From Flaccisagitta enflata (taxonomy: Eukaryota > Chaetognatha > Sagittoidea > Aphragmophora), in assembly GCA_965153355.1 (NCBI GenBank), contig OZ231127.1:18662001-18726000 (forward strand): 64,000 bases of DNA, given 5' to 3'. Shown in pieces: positions 23,036 to 33,947 of this stretch. Both the position numbers and the translations under genes were made by a program. The stretch's first letter is position 1; the number at the start of each line of letters is the position of its first letter. The notes below the pieces were generated by a model. The model was not told where the DNA came from, did no database searches, and saw only the letters and a program-made list of their open reading frames with translations.

Positions 23036-23205
23036 TTGTCATAGATCTCAGAAAGCAATCTTATTCTGGGAACTGCCCACATTTATTATGATATTAGGAT
23101 TTGCCAAGTTTCATGACCTTCTGGCAAGTTCCTGAAAGGGCCGCCAGCCTCCTCTAATTATCATAGAAATTACGATTCAATAAGAGCATTGTGGAAGAAC
23201 TACTT

Positions 23206-23780
23206 TTTGGGCAGCGGCCCCGAAGGGGACGAAGTCCTGTAGAACACAGGGGGACTTTTGTTCGTCCGTTCGTTCATTCGTCCATTCGTTCGTTAGTCCC
23301 CCCCCCCCGGCTCTCTCAGGCCAGGCCTGAAATCTGCCCTCTCAGGCCTGAAATCTGCCCTCTCAGGCTTGAAATCTGCCCTCTCAGGCCTTGAATCTGC
23401 CCTCTCAGGCCTTGAATCTGCCCTCTCAGGCCTGAAATCTGCCTTCTCAGGCCTGAAACCTGTCCTCCCAGGCCTTAAATCTCCCCCGCAGATTCAAGGC
23501 CTGAGAGGGCAGATTCAAGGCCTGAGAGGGCAGATTTCAAGCCTGAGAGGGCAGATTTCAGGCCTGAGAGGGCAGATTTCAGGCCTGAGAGGGCCTGGGG
23601 GGGGACTGATGGATGGACGGACGGACAAACAAACAAACGGACAAACAAAAGTCCCCCTGTGTTCTACAGGACTTTGTCCCCTTCGGGGCCACTGCCCTGC
23701 TTCTTCTCATTCCGATTTACAATCATGCAAAGCAGGGCAACGGGTATCGCTGACCACATATTGCCCTTGGGCGACCTGTT
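23206..23780. mobile_element. F2 element with converging 21-bp arrays
   Basis: Opens TTTTGGGCAGCGGCCCCGAA, then GTCCTGTAGAACACAGGGGG and (GTTCGTCC)n-like sequence. CTCAGGCCTGAAATCTGCCCT units follow in one orientation to 23488, then in reverse orientation to 23600. Next comes the inverted GTTCTACAGGACTTTGTCCC end, and the tail runs through GGGTATCGCTGACCACATAT to CGACCTGTT. Confidence 0.82.
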
Positions 23781-24925
23781 ACCATTGTAAAATGGGTGAG
23801 GGTGGCGGCCCCATTAAGCTCAAGGACTTGTCAGATAGATAAAAAAACTTGGCAAATCTCAATATTTTGACAATATGCTCAAAAATATCGTCTCAGTAAA
23901 ACAAATTGTTATCTATTGTGGTTATTTCTTTTACTTAATCATGTTTTTCTTTACAAAAATTTGATACAAGCTTTTTTGGTATGATATATTCTTTGTATTC
24001 ATTTAGGAGGACAGGAATAAAGGATTTACATACAATTTTGTAGATTGAGTTCTTCAAACTTTTAACCAATTTTTTCCAGCACTTTCACACTTCTTTTTCA
24101 TATCCAATTCAAACGGGTTGAACTAGAAAAAACTGCTTTACGGCATTTCAAAGCTCTTTTGAAGCTCTTTCTAATGGTCACCGATTTTTATATGATTTTA
24201 TGATACTAAACTTAAAAAAAAAATTAAAATTAACAGATCATTATTCTTCTAATTTTTTCTATATTTTCAGCTTTTTGTGGATGTGAACATTTTAACTCTT
24301 TTGGCTCTAAAATCTAAACAAATCAAGCTACTGATCTCTGCTTGGCGACATTTTGAAGATTTTTTCTTGCTCTTTCTAATGGCCACAGATTTTTATATGT
24401 TTTTTCAGTTGTTTGGTCACAAATTAGCAGTATAGGTGAGACGATATTTTTTAGCAAGATGGTAGAAAGCAGTTTACAGGGTTAGGTTTATAAACGAAAT
24501 GGAAGTATTAACGTGTTGACGAAGTTAGAAACTGTGTTCATAAATAATGAACGAAGTGACGACGTCGTTATGGCGTTAATTATTGAACAACAGGCGCTCA
24601 TTTATTATCAAAAGTGTGTGCCATTTCGATTGAAGGACCTGATTCCTGGGATGATTACTGTGTATCAAATGCATTGACTTTATTCAGGGGAACAAGAATA
24701 TAAATGAGAATTAATTTTTAAAATCTTACGACACGAGTAAAAAGTGCAACAGTGGACATGATAAGTGTAATTGCATCTTTTTGGATCAAATTAGAAAATC
24801 CTGGTGAGGTCAATTTTTGTTGAACTAGTTGATGTAGAATGAAATAATTGGCTGTTCTGCCTTATGAATGAAATTATTTGGACAAGCTCATTGGGGTTAT
24901 CTTAATAAGGACATACAATCTTTAA

Positions 24926-24932
<7 letters not shown>
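23781..24932. other. Unassigned AT-rich sequence
   Basis: No coding frame recognised. Two similar words (GAAGCTCTTTCTAATGG-like at about 24161 and 24367) suggest a faint internal duplication. Confidence 0.3.
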
Positions 24933-25009
<77 letters not shown>

Positions 25010-25088
25010 ATGAAACAGACAGACAGACAGACAGACGGACAGAGACAGAGAGACAGAGACAGACAGAGATAGACAGAGACAGAGAGTC
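24933..25088. repeat. (CT)n then (GACA)n microsatellite
   Basis: CT tract 24933-25006, then GACA/GACAGA units 25017-25088. Confidence 0.96.
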
Positions 25089-25169
25089 AAAGATGGAAAT
25101 AGCTGATTGCACACATTTTAGAAACAGAAGTTTGGGGATAATTAACGAGGTTTCTTGAAAGTGTTACCC

Positions 25170-25395
25170 TTTTTGTGATTTGTTGAATTTTTGTTTAAAA
25201 GTAACAATCCTTGCCCTAACTACTTTTAGTAAGCAGTTTGCTTTTGGGTTAGATTAAGAAGGAATGTTTTTCAGATTCTGTTTTATGGAAAACCAGGAGT
25301 GGTGCACACATTAACTAGTCAGTGAGGGTTCACAAGGCCCTCTTCCATTTATTTCAGTTTGGGCATAGTGAGGGATATTGTTCCACTTTTCATTA
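25170..25395 (+). repeat. Upstream copy of a block repeated downstream of the kelch gene
   Basis: GTGATTTGTTGAATTTT, TTAGATTAAGAA and TTCTGTTTTATGG precede CCATTTATTTCAGTTTGGG. These words recur in the same order at 28090-28205, 29028-29056 and 29858-29935, with other sequence inserted between them. Confidence 0.7.
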
Positions 25396-25479
25396 ACAAA
25401 CAATATGTTTTCAACAGTTACATACTCATTTTTTGCAAGCTGTGTCGTAACTACGTGGTAGCCCCACGAAATGACCTAG

Positions 25480-26115
25480 CATTCCCCACCCTGGTAGGTC
25501 GAGGTGCAAACGAAGACCAAATTTCAAGAGTCAAACCAATTCTTTAAATATTTTAAATTTTACTGATTTAGATTTTTTTTCATCAAAGAATGTAATAATT
25601 ATGTTGTATTTATTTTAGTTTTGCATGGAAAAGCATTGGTAGGTAAACAAAGAGTGCTGCAAATGTAAAAAAGGGAGAAAAAATGAAGGAATTCGAAAAA
25701 AAAATTGATTTTGCAACTTGACTTGTCTTAAGGAAAATTCTAAGACTCTTTCTGAATGTAAAATTTTGCATTTTTTAAAACATGGCCTCATTCTAAGAAC
25801 ATACAAGATAAGGGCCATGTTCTTGGAAATGCAAAATTATTCAATTTGTTTAAGTCTTAGAATTTTCCCTTCACAGGTTTTTAATTTTTGCTCAATCATT
25901 TTGAAAGAGTCTATTACTCTGAATGATCATTTCTTGTCTTTATCAATAAAACGATGCAATGCCTTTATCATACTAGGTTTTCCTTTACTAACAAAATAAT
26001 TCTATACTACAAAACTACAAATTTTATTTTAAAAATTATAATCTGGTCATAGGTATATTTATACAAACAGTCTGAAACCAAAACTTTGCCTTCGTTTGCA
26101 CCCCGACGTAGGGAG
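25480..26115. mobile_element. Candidate foldback element
   Basis: GTCGAGGTGCAAACGAAG (about 25497) is the imperfect reverse complement of CTTCGTTTGCACCCCGAC (about 26089). A second inverted pair (GGAAAATTCTAAGACT / AGTCTTAGAATTTTCCC) lies inside at about 25732 and 25856. End points are approximate. Confidence 0.5.
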
Positions 26116-26215
26116 TTGAAACAGTGAAAAATAACCTTCCATCACTGTCAAACAAAACGGATGCTACTCGACATTCTATACAAAATTTAATGACTTCCGC
26201 CATAAACTTCTGCAG

Positions 26216-26320
26216 GTACCCTGAGAGCCTGGGCCGAGAATCCATCGGTTGTTCCTCTACCCAGGACAGAAGAGTCGGTTGTCACGAAGGTTGAGCGATC
26301 TGCCACACCCCCATTGAATG
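26216..26320 (+). CDS. Kelch gene, upstream exon
   Basis: Acceptor TTCTGCAG (26208-26215) and donor GTAAAT (26321) bound an open 105-bp exon reading TLRAWAENPSVVPLPRTEES, then VVTKVERSATPPLN. It is rich in Pro, Ser and Glu with no domain. Its last base (G) and the first two of the next exon (GT) form Gly, so the frame continues exactly into the kelch domain. Earlier exons are expected but not found; in-frame stops lie just upstream of the acceptor. Confidence 0.65.
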
Positions 26321-26979
<659 letters not shown>

Positions 26980-27980
26980 GTGAACTCGCCAATCGGCGAT
27001 TCATTGACTCGCCTCCGGTCTTTGAACGCGATTGGGCGACGGCGGGTCAATGGCCAGTTGGCGATCATTTCGTCGCTCATCCAATCAACGGCGAAATTCT
27101 CGTCTGGGGTGGGGTCCAGAGGCAACCAGATGGCGAATGGAGTCCTCTTCCATGCGACGTCATTTTCTTCTACAACGTGGATTCGAAAGAGTGGAGGAAG
27201 ATTCAAGCCAGCGGCGATATTCCTCTTCACTCCGCCTTCACCGCCAGCGTTCTTCTCCAAGATACGGTTTACATAGTCGGCGGTTATGATATCTCCTCGG
27301 AGCAACGCACCAACGAAATCTACACTCTGAATACAACTTCCGGCGTCTTCACTCGACTCCCCGTCCAAGGAGATCGACCTGCGCCACGCAACTCACTGAG
27401 AGGTTGGACCTACGAAGGACGACTTTACTTCTTCGCGGGATGGGCAGAAAAGAGCGAAAGCGAGGGAATTCTTGTCGGTGATCAACACGATGGTAATGCA
27501 GACAATCTTCTGTGCTGCTTCGATGTTTCAACCAACTCGTGGACAAAAGTCGAGACTGATGGTGACAGTCCTAAGCCTCGACACGAATACGCCGCTGCGA
27601 TCGTCGATCATCAAGTGATCGTACATGGAGGGTACTCTGGTGGCTCCCTAAACGAGACGCACATGTTGGATATGGAATCCATGAAATGGACTCTGGTCTC
27701 GACTGGCGGCCCAAATGATGAAGGTCATTCCCTCACGCGATTAACGGAGAGGCGTTTCCTCTTCGTTGGTGGCGTTTGGAGTCGGGAAATCTGGATCTTC
27801 GATGTCAGCGAGAAAGTCTGGCAGAAACAAGAAGTGCCTCTTCCGCAAAACGTTCTTGGTCATGCAGCCATCATGGTGGAAACGGACGAAGCAGTTTCGG
27901 TCGTTTGTCTGGGTGGCAGAGATGGCAGCCGTGGCAGTTACAAGTATCCAGACAAAATGCTCGTTCTTGATATTGAATGA
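26980..27980 (+). CDS. Kelch-repeat beta-propeller protein, KLHDC1/2-like
   Basis: The reading frame enters at the acceptor as (G)ELANRRFID and runs to a TGA at 27978. Six kelch blades can be traced by their GG-containing beta strands: EILVWGG, TVYIVGGY, RLYFFAGW, QVIVHGGY, RFLFVGG and VVCLGGRDG. Each is followed by a Trp-ending strand (KEWRKI, NSWTKVE, MKWTLVS, KVWQKQE). Spacing and the WGG.../GDxP pattern resemble KLHDC1/KLHDC2/KLHDC10. In animals these are substrate receptors of CUL2 ubiquitin ligases that read C-terminal degrons. That role is only by analogy, because no C-terminal BC-box tail is visible after the last blade. Codon use is GC-richer than the surroundings, and the 1-kb domain is in one exon. 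The product is likely soluble. Confidence 0.85.
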
Positions 27981-28308
27981 CTCATTGACGCCTAATTGTC
28001 AATCACACGGTGTGTCCCGCGGTCGCATTAAGCTTGACCTCGATTCTATCTTCTAAGGATATGGTTTTTTAACAATGCAACCCCCGGGTGATTTGTTGAA
28101 TTTTACCCTCGGGTGATTTGTTGAATTTTAGCCCTTAACTACCTTTGATAAGCGGTTTATTGTTTTTTTTTTTTTTTTGTTAGATTGAGAAAGAATGTTA
28201 TTTAGACTCTGTACGATCATCTGTGATTTATTTAGACTCTGTTACAATTGTACGATCATCTGTGATCTTTTGTTTTCAAGATTTTTTAAGCGGTCTTTTG
28301 AATTAGGG

Positions 28309-28930
28309 TTAGGGGTGGGTTTAGGGTTAGGGTCGGGTGTGTCAATATGCAAAAGTATGTTTGATTAGATCATCAACTTCAGGAAGTGTAAACAAAAGAA
28401 TTTTAAGATTTTTAACGTTTTTATTTTTTCAAATTTTCTTCATCTTCTGTTTTTTTAGTGCAAGAAAAAATTGTCAAAAATATATATACTTCCAGCATCT
28501 GCACTGAGTTTTGGTGAAAATAAGACTCATAATTTCTACAAAAAAGATTGCTTATTGTCTCTTTATACAACTTTGGTGATAAATAAACAACTGTTGCTTT
28601 GTTGCAACTTGAATTAGCACCAAGATATTCATGTGTTAAATCAGTTTAATTTCAGCAACAATGATATTGATAGAAAATCATCAACACAGCAATATACAAA
28701 TTAGCGTCTAAAAAGGGGTTTTGAAAAAAATGAAAGATGAATGAAATTTAATAAAATAAAAACGTTAAAAGTCTTAGAATTTAATACTGTTTACTGTTTG
28801 ATGTTGATGGTTTCATCAAAAAACCTTTTGCATATTGACACACCCGAGGGTTAGGGTTAGGGTTGGGGATAGTTTTAGGGTCAGGGTTAGGGAGAGGGTT
28901 AGCTTTAGGGCTAAGGGTTGGCTGGGTTTA
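28309..28930. repeat. TTAGGG-type tract split by a foldback element
   Basis: TTAGGG-like units lie at 28309-28332 and 28852-28930. Between them is an inverted-repeat element (28333-28851) with ends GGGTGTGTCAATATGCAAAA and TTTTGCATATTGACACACCC. Arm similarity continues through AACGTTTTTATTTT-like words. Confidence 0.8.
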
Positions 28931-29171
28931 ATGTATTACGGCCCAAAGCTATTCGAATTAAATTCGCTCTGGCGGAGGATTCGGAAATAAAAACAAAATC
29001 GTGCAGGGAATCATTCATTTTGTCCGATTCTGTTTTATGGTAAACTAGGAGTGAAAGGAGGATGAAGAGAGCCGAATAAGCGTCAATCACCGCGTTCGTC
29101 GGCGGACGTCTGGACCGGAAATGAACGTCTGAGGCGGGGGCGGCGGCGGCGTCGTGCGTGGAATCGAGTCG

Positions 29172-29349
29172 TCAATGCGCGCATAAATCGGTGTTGGTCA
29201 AGTCGGGAATCTGTTGGCCAAATCCGCGGGCCCGTTGCCGAAGTCCGTCGATGGAATCAATGAGGATATGAGTCCCAAAGAAACGAGTCTGCCTGATCTG
29301 CGAGGGGCCGTTGTGCCAGTCTCGCCCAAAGAATCGATCGCGTAAGGCC
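29172..29349 (-). CDS. Candidate minus-strand exon, unknown protein
   Basis: After a GATTAG acceptor on the minus strand an open frame reads ALRDRFFGRDWHNGPSQIRQ, then TRFFGTHILIDSIDGLRQRA, and ends DLTNTDLCAH. GC content and codon use are clearly higher than neighbouring DNA. I recognise no family. A DNA-level repeat copy cannot be excluded. Confidence 0.35.
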
Positions 29350-29504
29350 CTAATCAGGCTCAAATCTAGGCCTGAATGAGCAAAGGGACGGTAATGCAAG
29401 CAAATATCATACTAAGAGAAAACCGGTCATGAAAATGGTGATGAAAACTGTTTCTTAGTCTGAAAACGAAAAGGAAAATGAGCATAAAAATCATAAGCAA
29501 AGAA

Positions 29505-29700
29505 TAACAATAGCAATGAGGCTGAAATGAGGCTGAAATAAAGCTGGAATGAGGCCCCAACGATGCCCGAATGAGTCCCAGATGAGGCCCAAATGAGTCC
29601 GTGATGAGGTCCAAATGAGGCCAAAACGGGGCCCGAATGAGTCCGAAATGAGGCCAAAATGGGGCCTGAGCGAGGCCCAGATGGGCCGTCTTCAGCGTCC
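29505..29700. repeat. GAGGCCCAAAT-type 11-bp tandem repeat
   Basis: Degenerate 10-11 bp units (GAGGCTGAAAT, GAGGCCCAAAT, GAGTCCGAAAT). It resembles half-units of the 20/21-bp GGCC arrays of F2 and F3. Confidence 0.75.
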
Positions 29701-29761
29701 ATCGAATCTCCGTCGAATTGAGTCTAGCTCAAGACCATCTTCGGCGTTTGCCATCGTCCAA

Positions 29762-29859
29762 TCAATCATCGTCATCATCGTCGTTGATATTGCCGTCGTC
29801 GTCGTTGTCGTCTTCGAGGCGCCTAAATGGAGGCGCAACAGGAGTGATGCGCGTAGTAA
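29762..29859 (-). CDS. Candidate minus-strand terminal exon with acidic tail
   Basis: Minus-strand acceptor CTGCCTAG, then TRITPVAPPFRRLEDDNDDD and GNINDDDDD to a TGA. Codons are strongly GAC/GAT biased, so a trinucleotide repeat could mimic coding; the Pro/Arg part before it is non-repetitive. Not in a continuous frame with 29172-29349. Confidence 0.3.
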
Positions 29860-29935
29860 CTAGGCAGTAAGGGCTCATAAGGCCCTCCTCCATTTATTTC
29901 AGTTTGGGTATAGTGAGGGATGTTGTTCCACCTAT

Positions 29936-30364
29936 CATACGCATTGTTGCCTTAGTCAACTTTCATTGTAAAATTTCCTGTTCATATTGTGCCATGCTTG
30001 TTTCTGAATCATTGTTGCGATAATCTACAACAGCGTCTCGAAGAATGCATTATTCTATGGTCAGGTGAATGACAGACATGTACACGAGCTGCCAAGCAGT
30101 CACACATACTTTAATGTTTAATGTTTCCTTGAAATCATGATGCATGCGCAGCATGCCTCATCGCCACAGCTTGTATAGTTGCAATTACGTCTACTGAGTT
30201 TAACAAACAAGAACTACATGATGTCGATGAACAAAGACCACAGAGTGTGAACAACTGGACATATCACAGACCATTGAGGTGTCCAGAGCTTTGACCAGCG
30301 TCAACAGACAGACAGAGAAAGGACGCGAAGAAGAATGGAATGGGAGGAAGACAAGAAGCTAAAG
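29936..30364. other. Unassigned sequence
   Basis: No gene, RNA or repeat boundary recognised. Confidence 0.3.
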
Positions 30365-30981
30365 CACTGTGCTTTCAAAAAGAATCTGAGTGAAAAATCA
30401 CATAACTGTGGGTTTCTCTACATTTTTGTGTAGTGTTGGGATGTGATAACATGTACCTTGCTAAAATAAAATCATTCACCGAGCGCTTTTTGAGTAATCT
30501 TCAAAATGGAAAAAAATTAGACCCATTTTCAATGAAGATTCTTCTGAGTTGTATTAACTTATTTTTTGACTCCATATAGTTAATCTACGCAAAATTCTCT
30601 TTCATTTGATAGGTCGCACTCTATACTTTTTGTAAAAAATCAAAATTTTCAATTTTTGAGTCATTGTTATAAAAAAGTAACGGTGGCTCAAAAAATGAAA
30701 ACTTTATTTCAAAATTAAACCATATAGTGTGACCTATCAAATGAAAGGGAATTTTGCATAGATTAACAATATGAAGTCAAAAAATAGATCAATACAACTC
30801 AGTAGAATCTTCATTGAAAATGGATCTAATCTTTTTTCATTTTGAAGATTACTCAAAAAGCGCTCGGTGAATGATTTTATTTTGGCCAGTTACATGTTTT
30901 CATACCCCAACACTATACAAAAATGCAGAGAAACCCACAGTTATGTGATTTTTCACTCAGATTTTTTTTGAAAGCACAGTG
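30365..30981. mobile_element. Foldback element, 617 bp, AAAG target duplication
   Basis: Ends CACTGTGCTTTCAAAAAGAA and the inverted TTTTTTTTGAAAGCACAGTG are flanked by AAAG on both sides (30361-30364, 30982-30985). The arms are inverted over nearly the whole length (GTGGGTTTCTCT, AGCGCTTTTTGAGTAATCTT, CCTATCAAATGAAAG). Noncoding. Confidence 0.85.
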
Positions 30982-31237
30982 AAAGGGAGAGGAAGACGAG
31001 GAAGACGAGGCGGTAGAGAGAGAGGAGGACGAGGAAGTGGAGAGGAGAAGGAAGATTACAAGAAATGAAGAGAAGCAGTTTAAGGCAATGATGAAAGAAA
31101 AGAAATACTAAATAGAAAGACGATAATCGCATCAATAATGCGTTTTGCGACGAGGATGGCATACGGTATCGAAGACTGGTCAGTGGCCAATTGACCATTA
31201 TCGCTCTAACGTGATTCCGAATTGGCCATTTACATTG

Positions 31238-31239
31238 GC

Positions 31240-31291
<52 letters not shown>

Positions 31292-31318
31292 TTATGACAA
31301 CGAAAACGACAATAACAA

Positions 31319-31366
<48 letters not shown>

Positions 31367-31391
31367 CGACAACGACAACGACAACACCACC

Positions 31392-31441
<50 letters not shown>

Positions 31442-31455
31442 CGACGACGACGACG

Positions 31456-31540
<85 letters not shown>

Positions 31541-31582
31541 CGTCGACGACGACGACGACGACAACGACAATAACAACTGGGG
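31238..31582. repeat. (AAC)n/(ACG)n trinucleotide tract
   Basis: About 345 bp of CAA and CGA/ACG trinucleotides in alternating blocks. Poly-Asn/Thr frames on plus and Cys/Leu/Val frames on minus are artefacts. Confidence 0.96.
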
Positions 31583-31701
31583 TTGATGATGAAAAAGCGT
31601 GGTGACCAATGACGACGAAGTGTACAGTATGATGGGAGCAAAGACGACCTAGACTGGAGGATAGATTTCAAGTATTTTGATTTTATTTGATTTATAAAAA
31701 A

Positions 31702-31934
31702 TAAGGCCAACACCCATAAGTCGCGTGCGAGACTTACAGATTGACTTAGAATGACTTAGAATGACTTAGAATGACTCAGCCTACTCTTAAATGATTTTAA
31801 ATGGCTTAAAAAAAATTGATAAAAAAAGTAAAAGTGTGATGGACCGACAGACTGACCGACCAACCAACCGACCAACCGACCAACCAACAGACGGACGGAC
31901 AAAGCGGGGTGTAGAGTCGCGTGCACGCAACTAA
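31702..31934 (+). mobile_element. F1 element nested in the mariner-like MITE
   Basis: TAAGGCCAACACC start, a short AATGACTTAG array, (GACC/AACC)n, the hairpin GTCGCGTGCACGCAAC (one stem mismatch) and CTAA. Related MITE copies without it read TTTATAAAAAAATTGAG at the insertion point. Confidence 0.85.
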
Positions 31935-31970
31935 AAATGAGACCTATGCTATTTTAAGGTTGCTCTATTG

Positions 31971-32297
31971 CAGGGGTGTATAAAGTCCCACAACCTTCGA
32001 TTATTTTCCCCCCCCCCTGCCTTTGATTTTTTTCCCCGCGATGCATCACATCACGTTGCAAAATCAATGGTTTTCTTCCCCATAAAGCAATAAAACAGTG
32101 TGTTTAAGGTTTAAATGGTGTTAAATTGTGTTTTACTTGTCATGTTTAGTGATTTGTCACTGCCACTACTTATATTTTCCCCAAATTTGTTTTTCTTTTT
32201 TTTTTCCTTTTCCTTTTCTTTCCCTTTCTCCAAACCCTTTGATTATTTACCCCCCCCCCACCAGGGGGGGGGGAATACGGAACAATATATAGGCCTG
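31971..32297. mobile_element. hAT-like MITE, 327 bp, perfect 8-bp target duplication
   Basis: Ends CAGGGGTGTATA and TATAGGCCTG are short inverted repeats flanked by CTCTATTG (31963-31970 and 32298-32305). A related sequence without a clear second end lies at about 58955-59110. Confidence 0.87.
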
Positions 32298-32675
32298 CTC
32301 TATTGCTTGAATATGTTAGCTTTTCTCATTCTTTAACTTGTGACTTTACTTCATCAGGACTTTACTTTTCAATGTTCTAATCTATTGTATCAGAATGGGC
32401 TAAAGATTTTATTTAATTTTTTTTTTTAAAACAGTTCAATCGGACTATTTTTATAGGTTTTACAGCTATTTTTCTAAAAAAATACTTATGTAAATTAATA
32501 TCTGGGCAAAGTTTAAAACAGGCATAAAACCTGTAAAAATGGTCTGATTAAGCTGATTTTCTTTTTCAGAACATATAAAATTTTCTGCCCGATCTGATGA
32601 GTTAGGTTAGAACATTGAAAAAAGAAGTCCTAATGTGTTCAAGTCACAAATCAAGCCATAGAGCAACCTTTAATT

Positions 32676-33716
32676 AGTATATGACATGGAGCCAGATCGG
32701 ACGAGCAATTTCCAGTCACACCTTTCTAAGGGCTGTTGCGATCTTTTTTCACGTGTGTGATCATATCATGAGTGTGGTCACATATCATATTAATGCTATC
32801 TCATACCTCGATAGTCAAAAATGAGTAACAGGCTCGAGTTATGTCGTCTAATAAGTGAAAATCGCTGAGAAAATGGCCCTAAAAGAAGGAAATTGAGTTC
32901 CCTGGCCTGTTTCATCAATGAAGCTGTTGAAACAATCTGACAAAACCAAAGCTTCTGGTATGAAAACAATGGAACTTATAGTTAATCCTGGGTTTATTTT
33001 CACTACAAAAAAAATCTGGCGGCTTTTGGGGTGAAAGTATGCTCATAAAAAAAGTTCTGAAGTGAAGATGTCATGGTGACTTTCAGAAATTGATTATTAG
33101 TACAATTTTTGTAATATTACTTAAAATAGCTATCAAACAAGCAACGAGTGGGGATTTTTTAGTAGAATTAGTATAAATATGTGTCATAGAGCATTGTTGC
33201 TCAGATTTTACAAATGGGGAGCTTTTTTTATATGCTAAATCGATTTTCAGAGTGAGGTTCTCACTCTTTATCAAGATTTCGAAAATATTATTTTCGTTTT
33301 TGAGAATTAAGAATAACAAAAATAAAGAAAAAACTAACTTTTCTAAGAACATACCGGCCTCGGTATGATAAATAGCTAGCCCGGTATGTTTTTGTTTTTT
33401 TCATTTTTTCATTTTTTATGCAAATTCTTAATTCTAAATGAATTAATTGTGTCATCTTTTTTCTTCTTTTTTTCTTTGGATTTTCGTTTGAATTAGTAAA
33501 GATTGCCAGACAAAAATGGACATAATGGGTTCAACCATAGTTGTATGCGAGTGAGAAGGGACATTGACAGGGCTGGATACAGGCTGATTTCAGAATCAGG
33601 ACATTGGGCAGGGGCAGTTGCATGATCGAGCAGAGGCAAAAAATGTGAGAAATTCATTGATATTCCGACCCCGTAAAGAAAAGTATTAACGGAGTACAAA
33701 CACAGATTTGGATGTA
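32676..33716. other. Unassigned AT-rich sequence
   Basis: No coding frame recognised. A small inverted word pair (AACATACCGGCCTCGGTATG / CCCGGTATGTTTTT, about 33347-33390) suggests a hairpin. Confidence 0.3.
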
Positions 33717-33880
33717 TGAATGAATGAATGAATGAATGACTAAATGAATGAATGAATGAATGAATGAATGAATGAATGACTAAATGAATGAATGAATGAA
33801 TGAATGAATGAATGAATGAATGAATGAATGAAAGAATGAATGAATGAACAAATGAATTGATGAATGAACTAATGAATTGA
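33717..33880. repeat. (AATG)n tetranucleotide repeat
   Basis: ATGA units with ACTAA and AGAATG interruptions. A second tract of the same unit lies at 35566-35640. Confidence 0.96.
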
Positions 33881-33947
33881 TGAATGTGAGAAGGCATAAG
33901 AAGCATGAAAGGACTTAATATCTCTTTCAATCTGTACCCACCGTTAA

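Larger units (their letters stand above)
31623..32675 (+). mobile_element. Mariner-like MITE, 3'-truncated, with two nested insertions
   Basis: Left end TACAGTATGATGGGAGCAAA, then GACGACCTAGACTGGAGGAT. The interior is collinear with 44182-44769, sharing the GACTTTACTTCATCAGGACT-type, TTTACAGGTTTTA-type and GAGCAACCTTTAATTA words. An F1 copy (31702-31934) and a hAT-like element (31971-32297) are inserted. The right terminus is missing. Confidence 0.75.

Noticed and set aside
23191-23842. Heptad-like peptide repeats LRPEICP, SGLKSAL and RPERADF on both strands
   Set aside because: They follow from the 21-bp (7-codon) repeat unit, which lacks stops in several frames on both strands. The same arrays occur in many noncoding elements, so they are not leucine-rich or coiled-coil proteins.
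31198-31713. 171-codon Cys/Arg/Val-rich frame and poly-Asn/Thr frame
   Set aside because: Translations of (AAC)n/(ACG)n; all frames are open because the repeat lacks stops.
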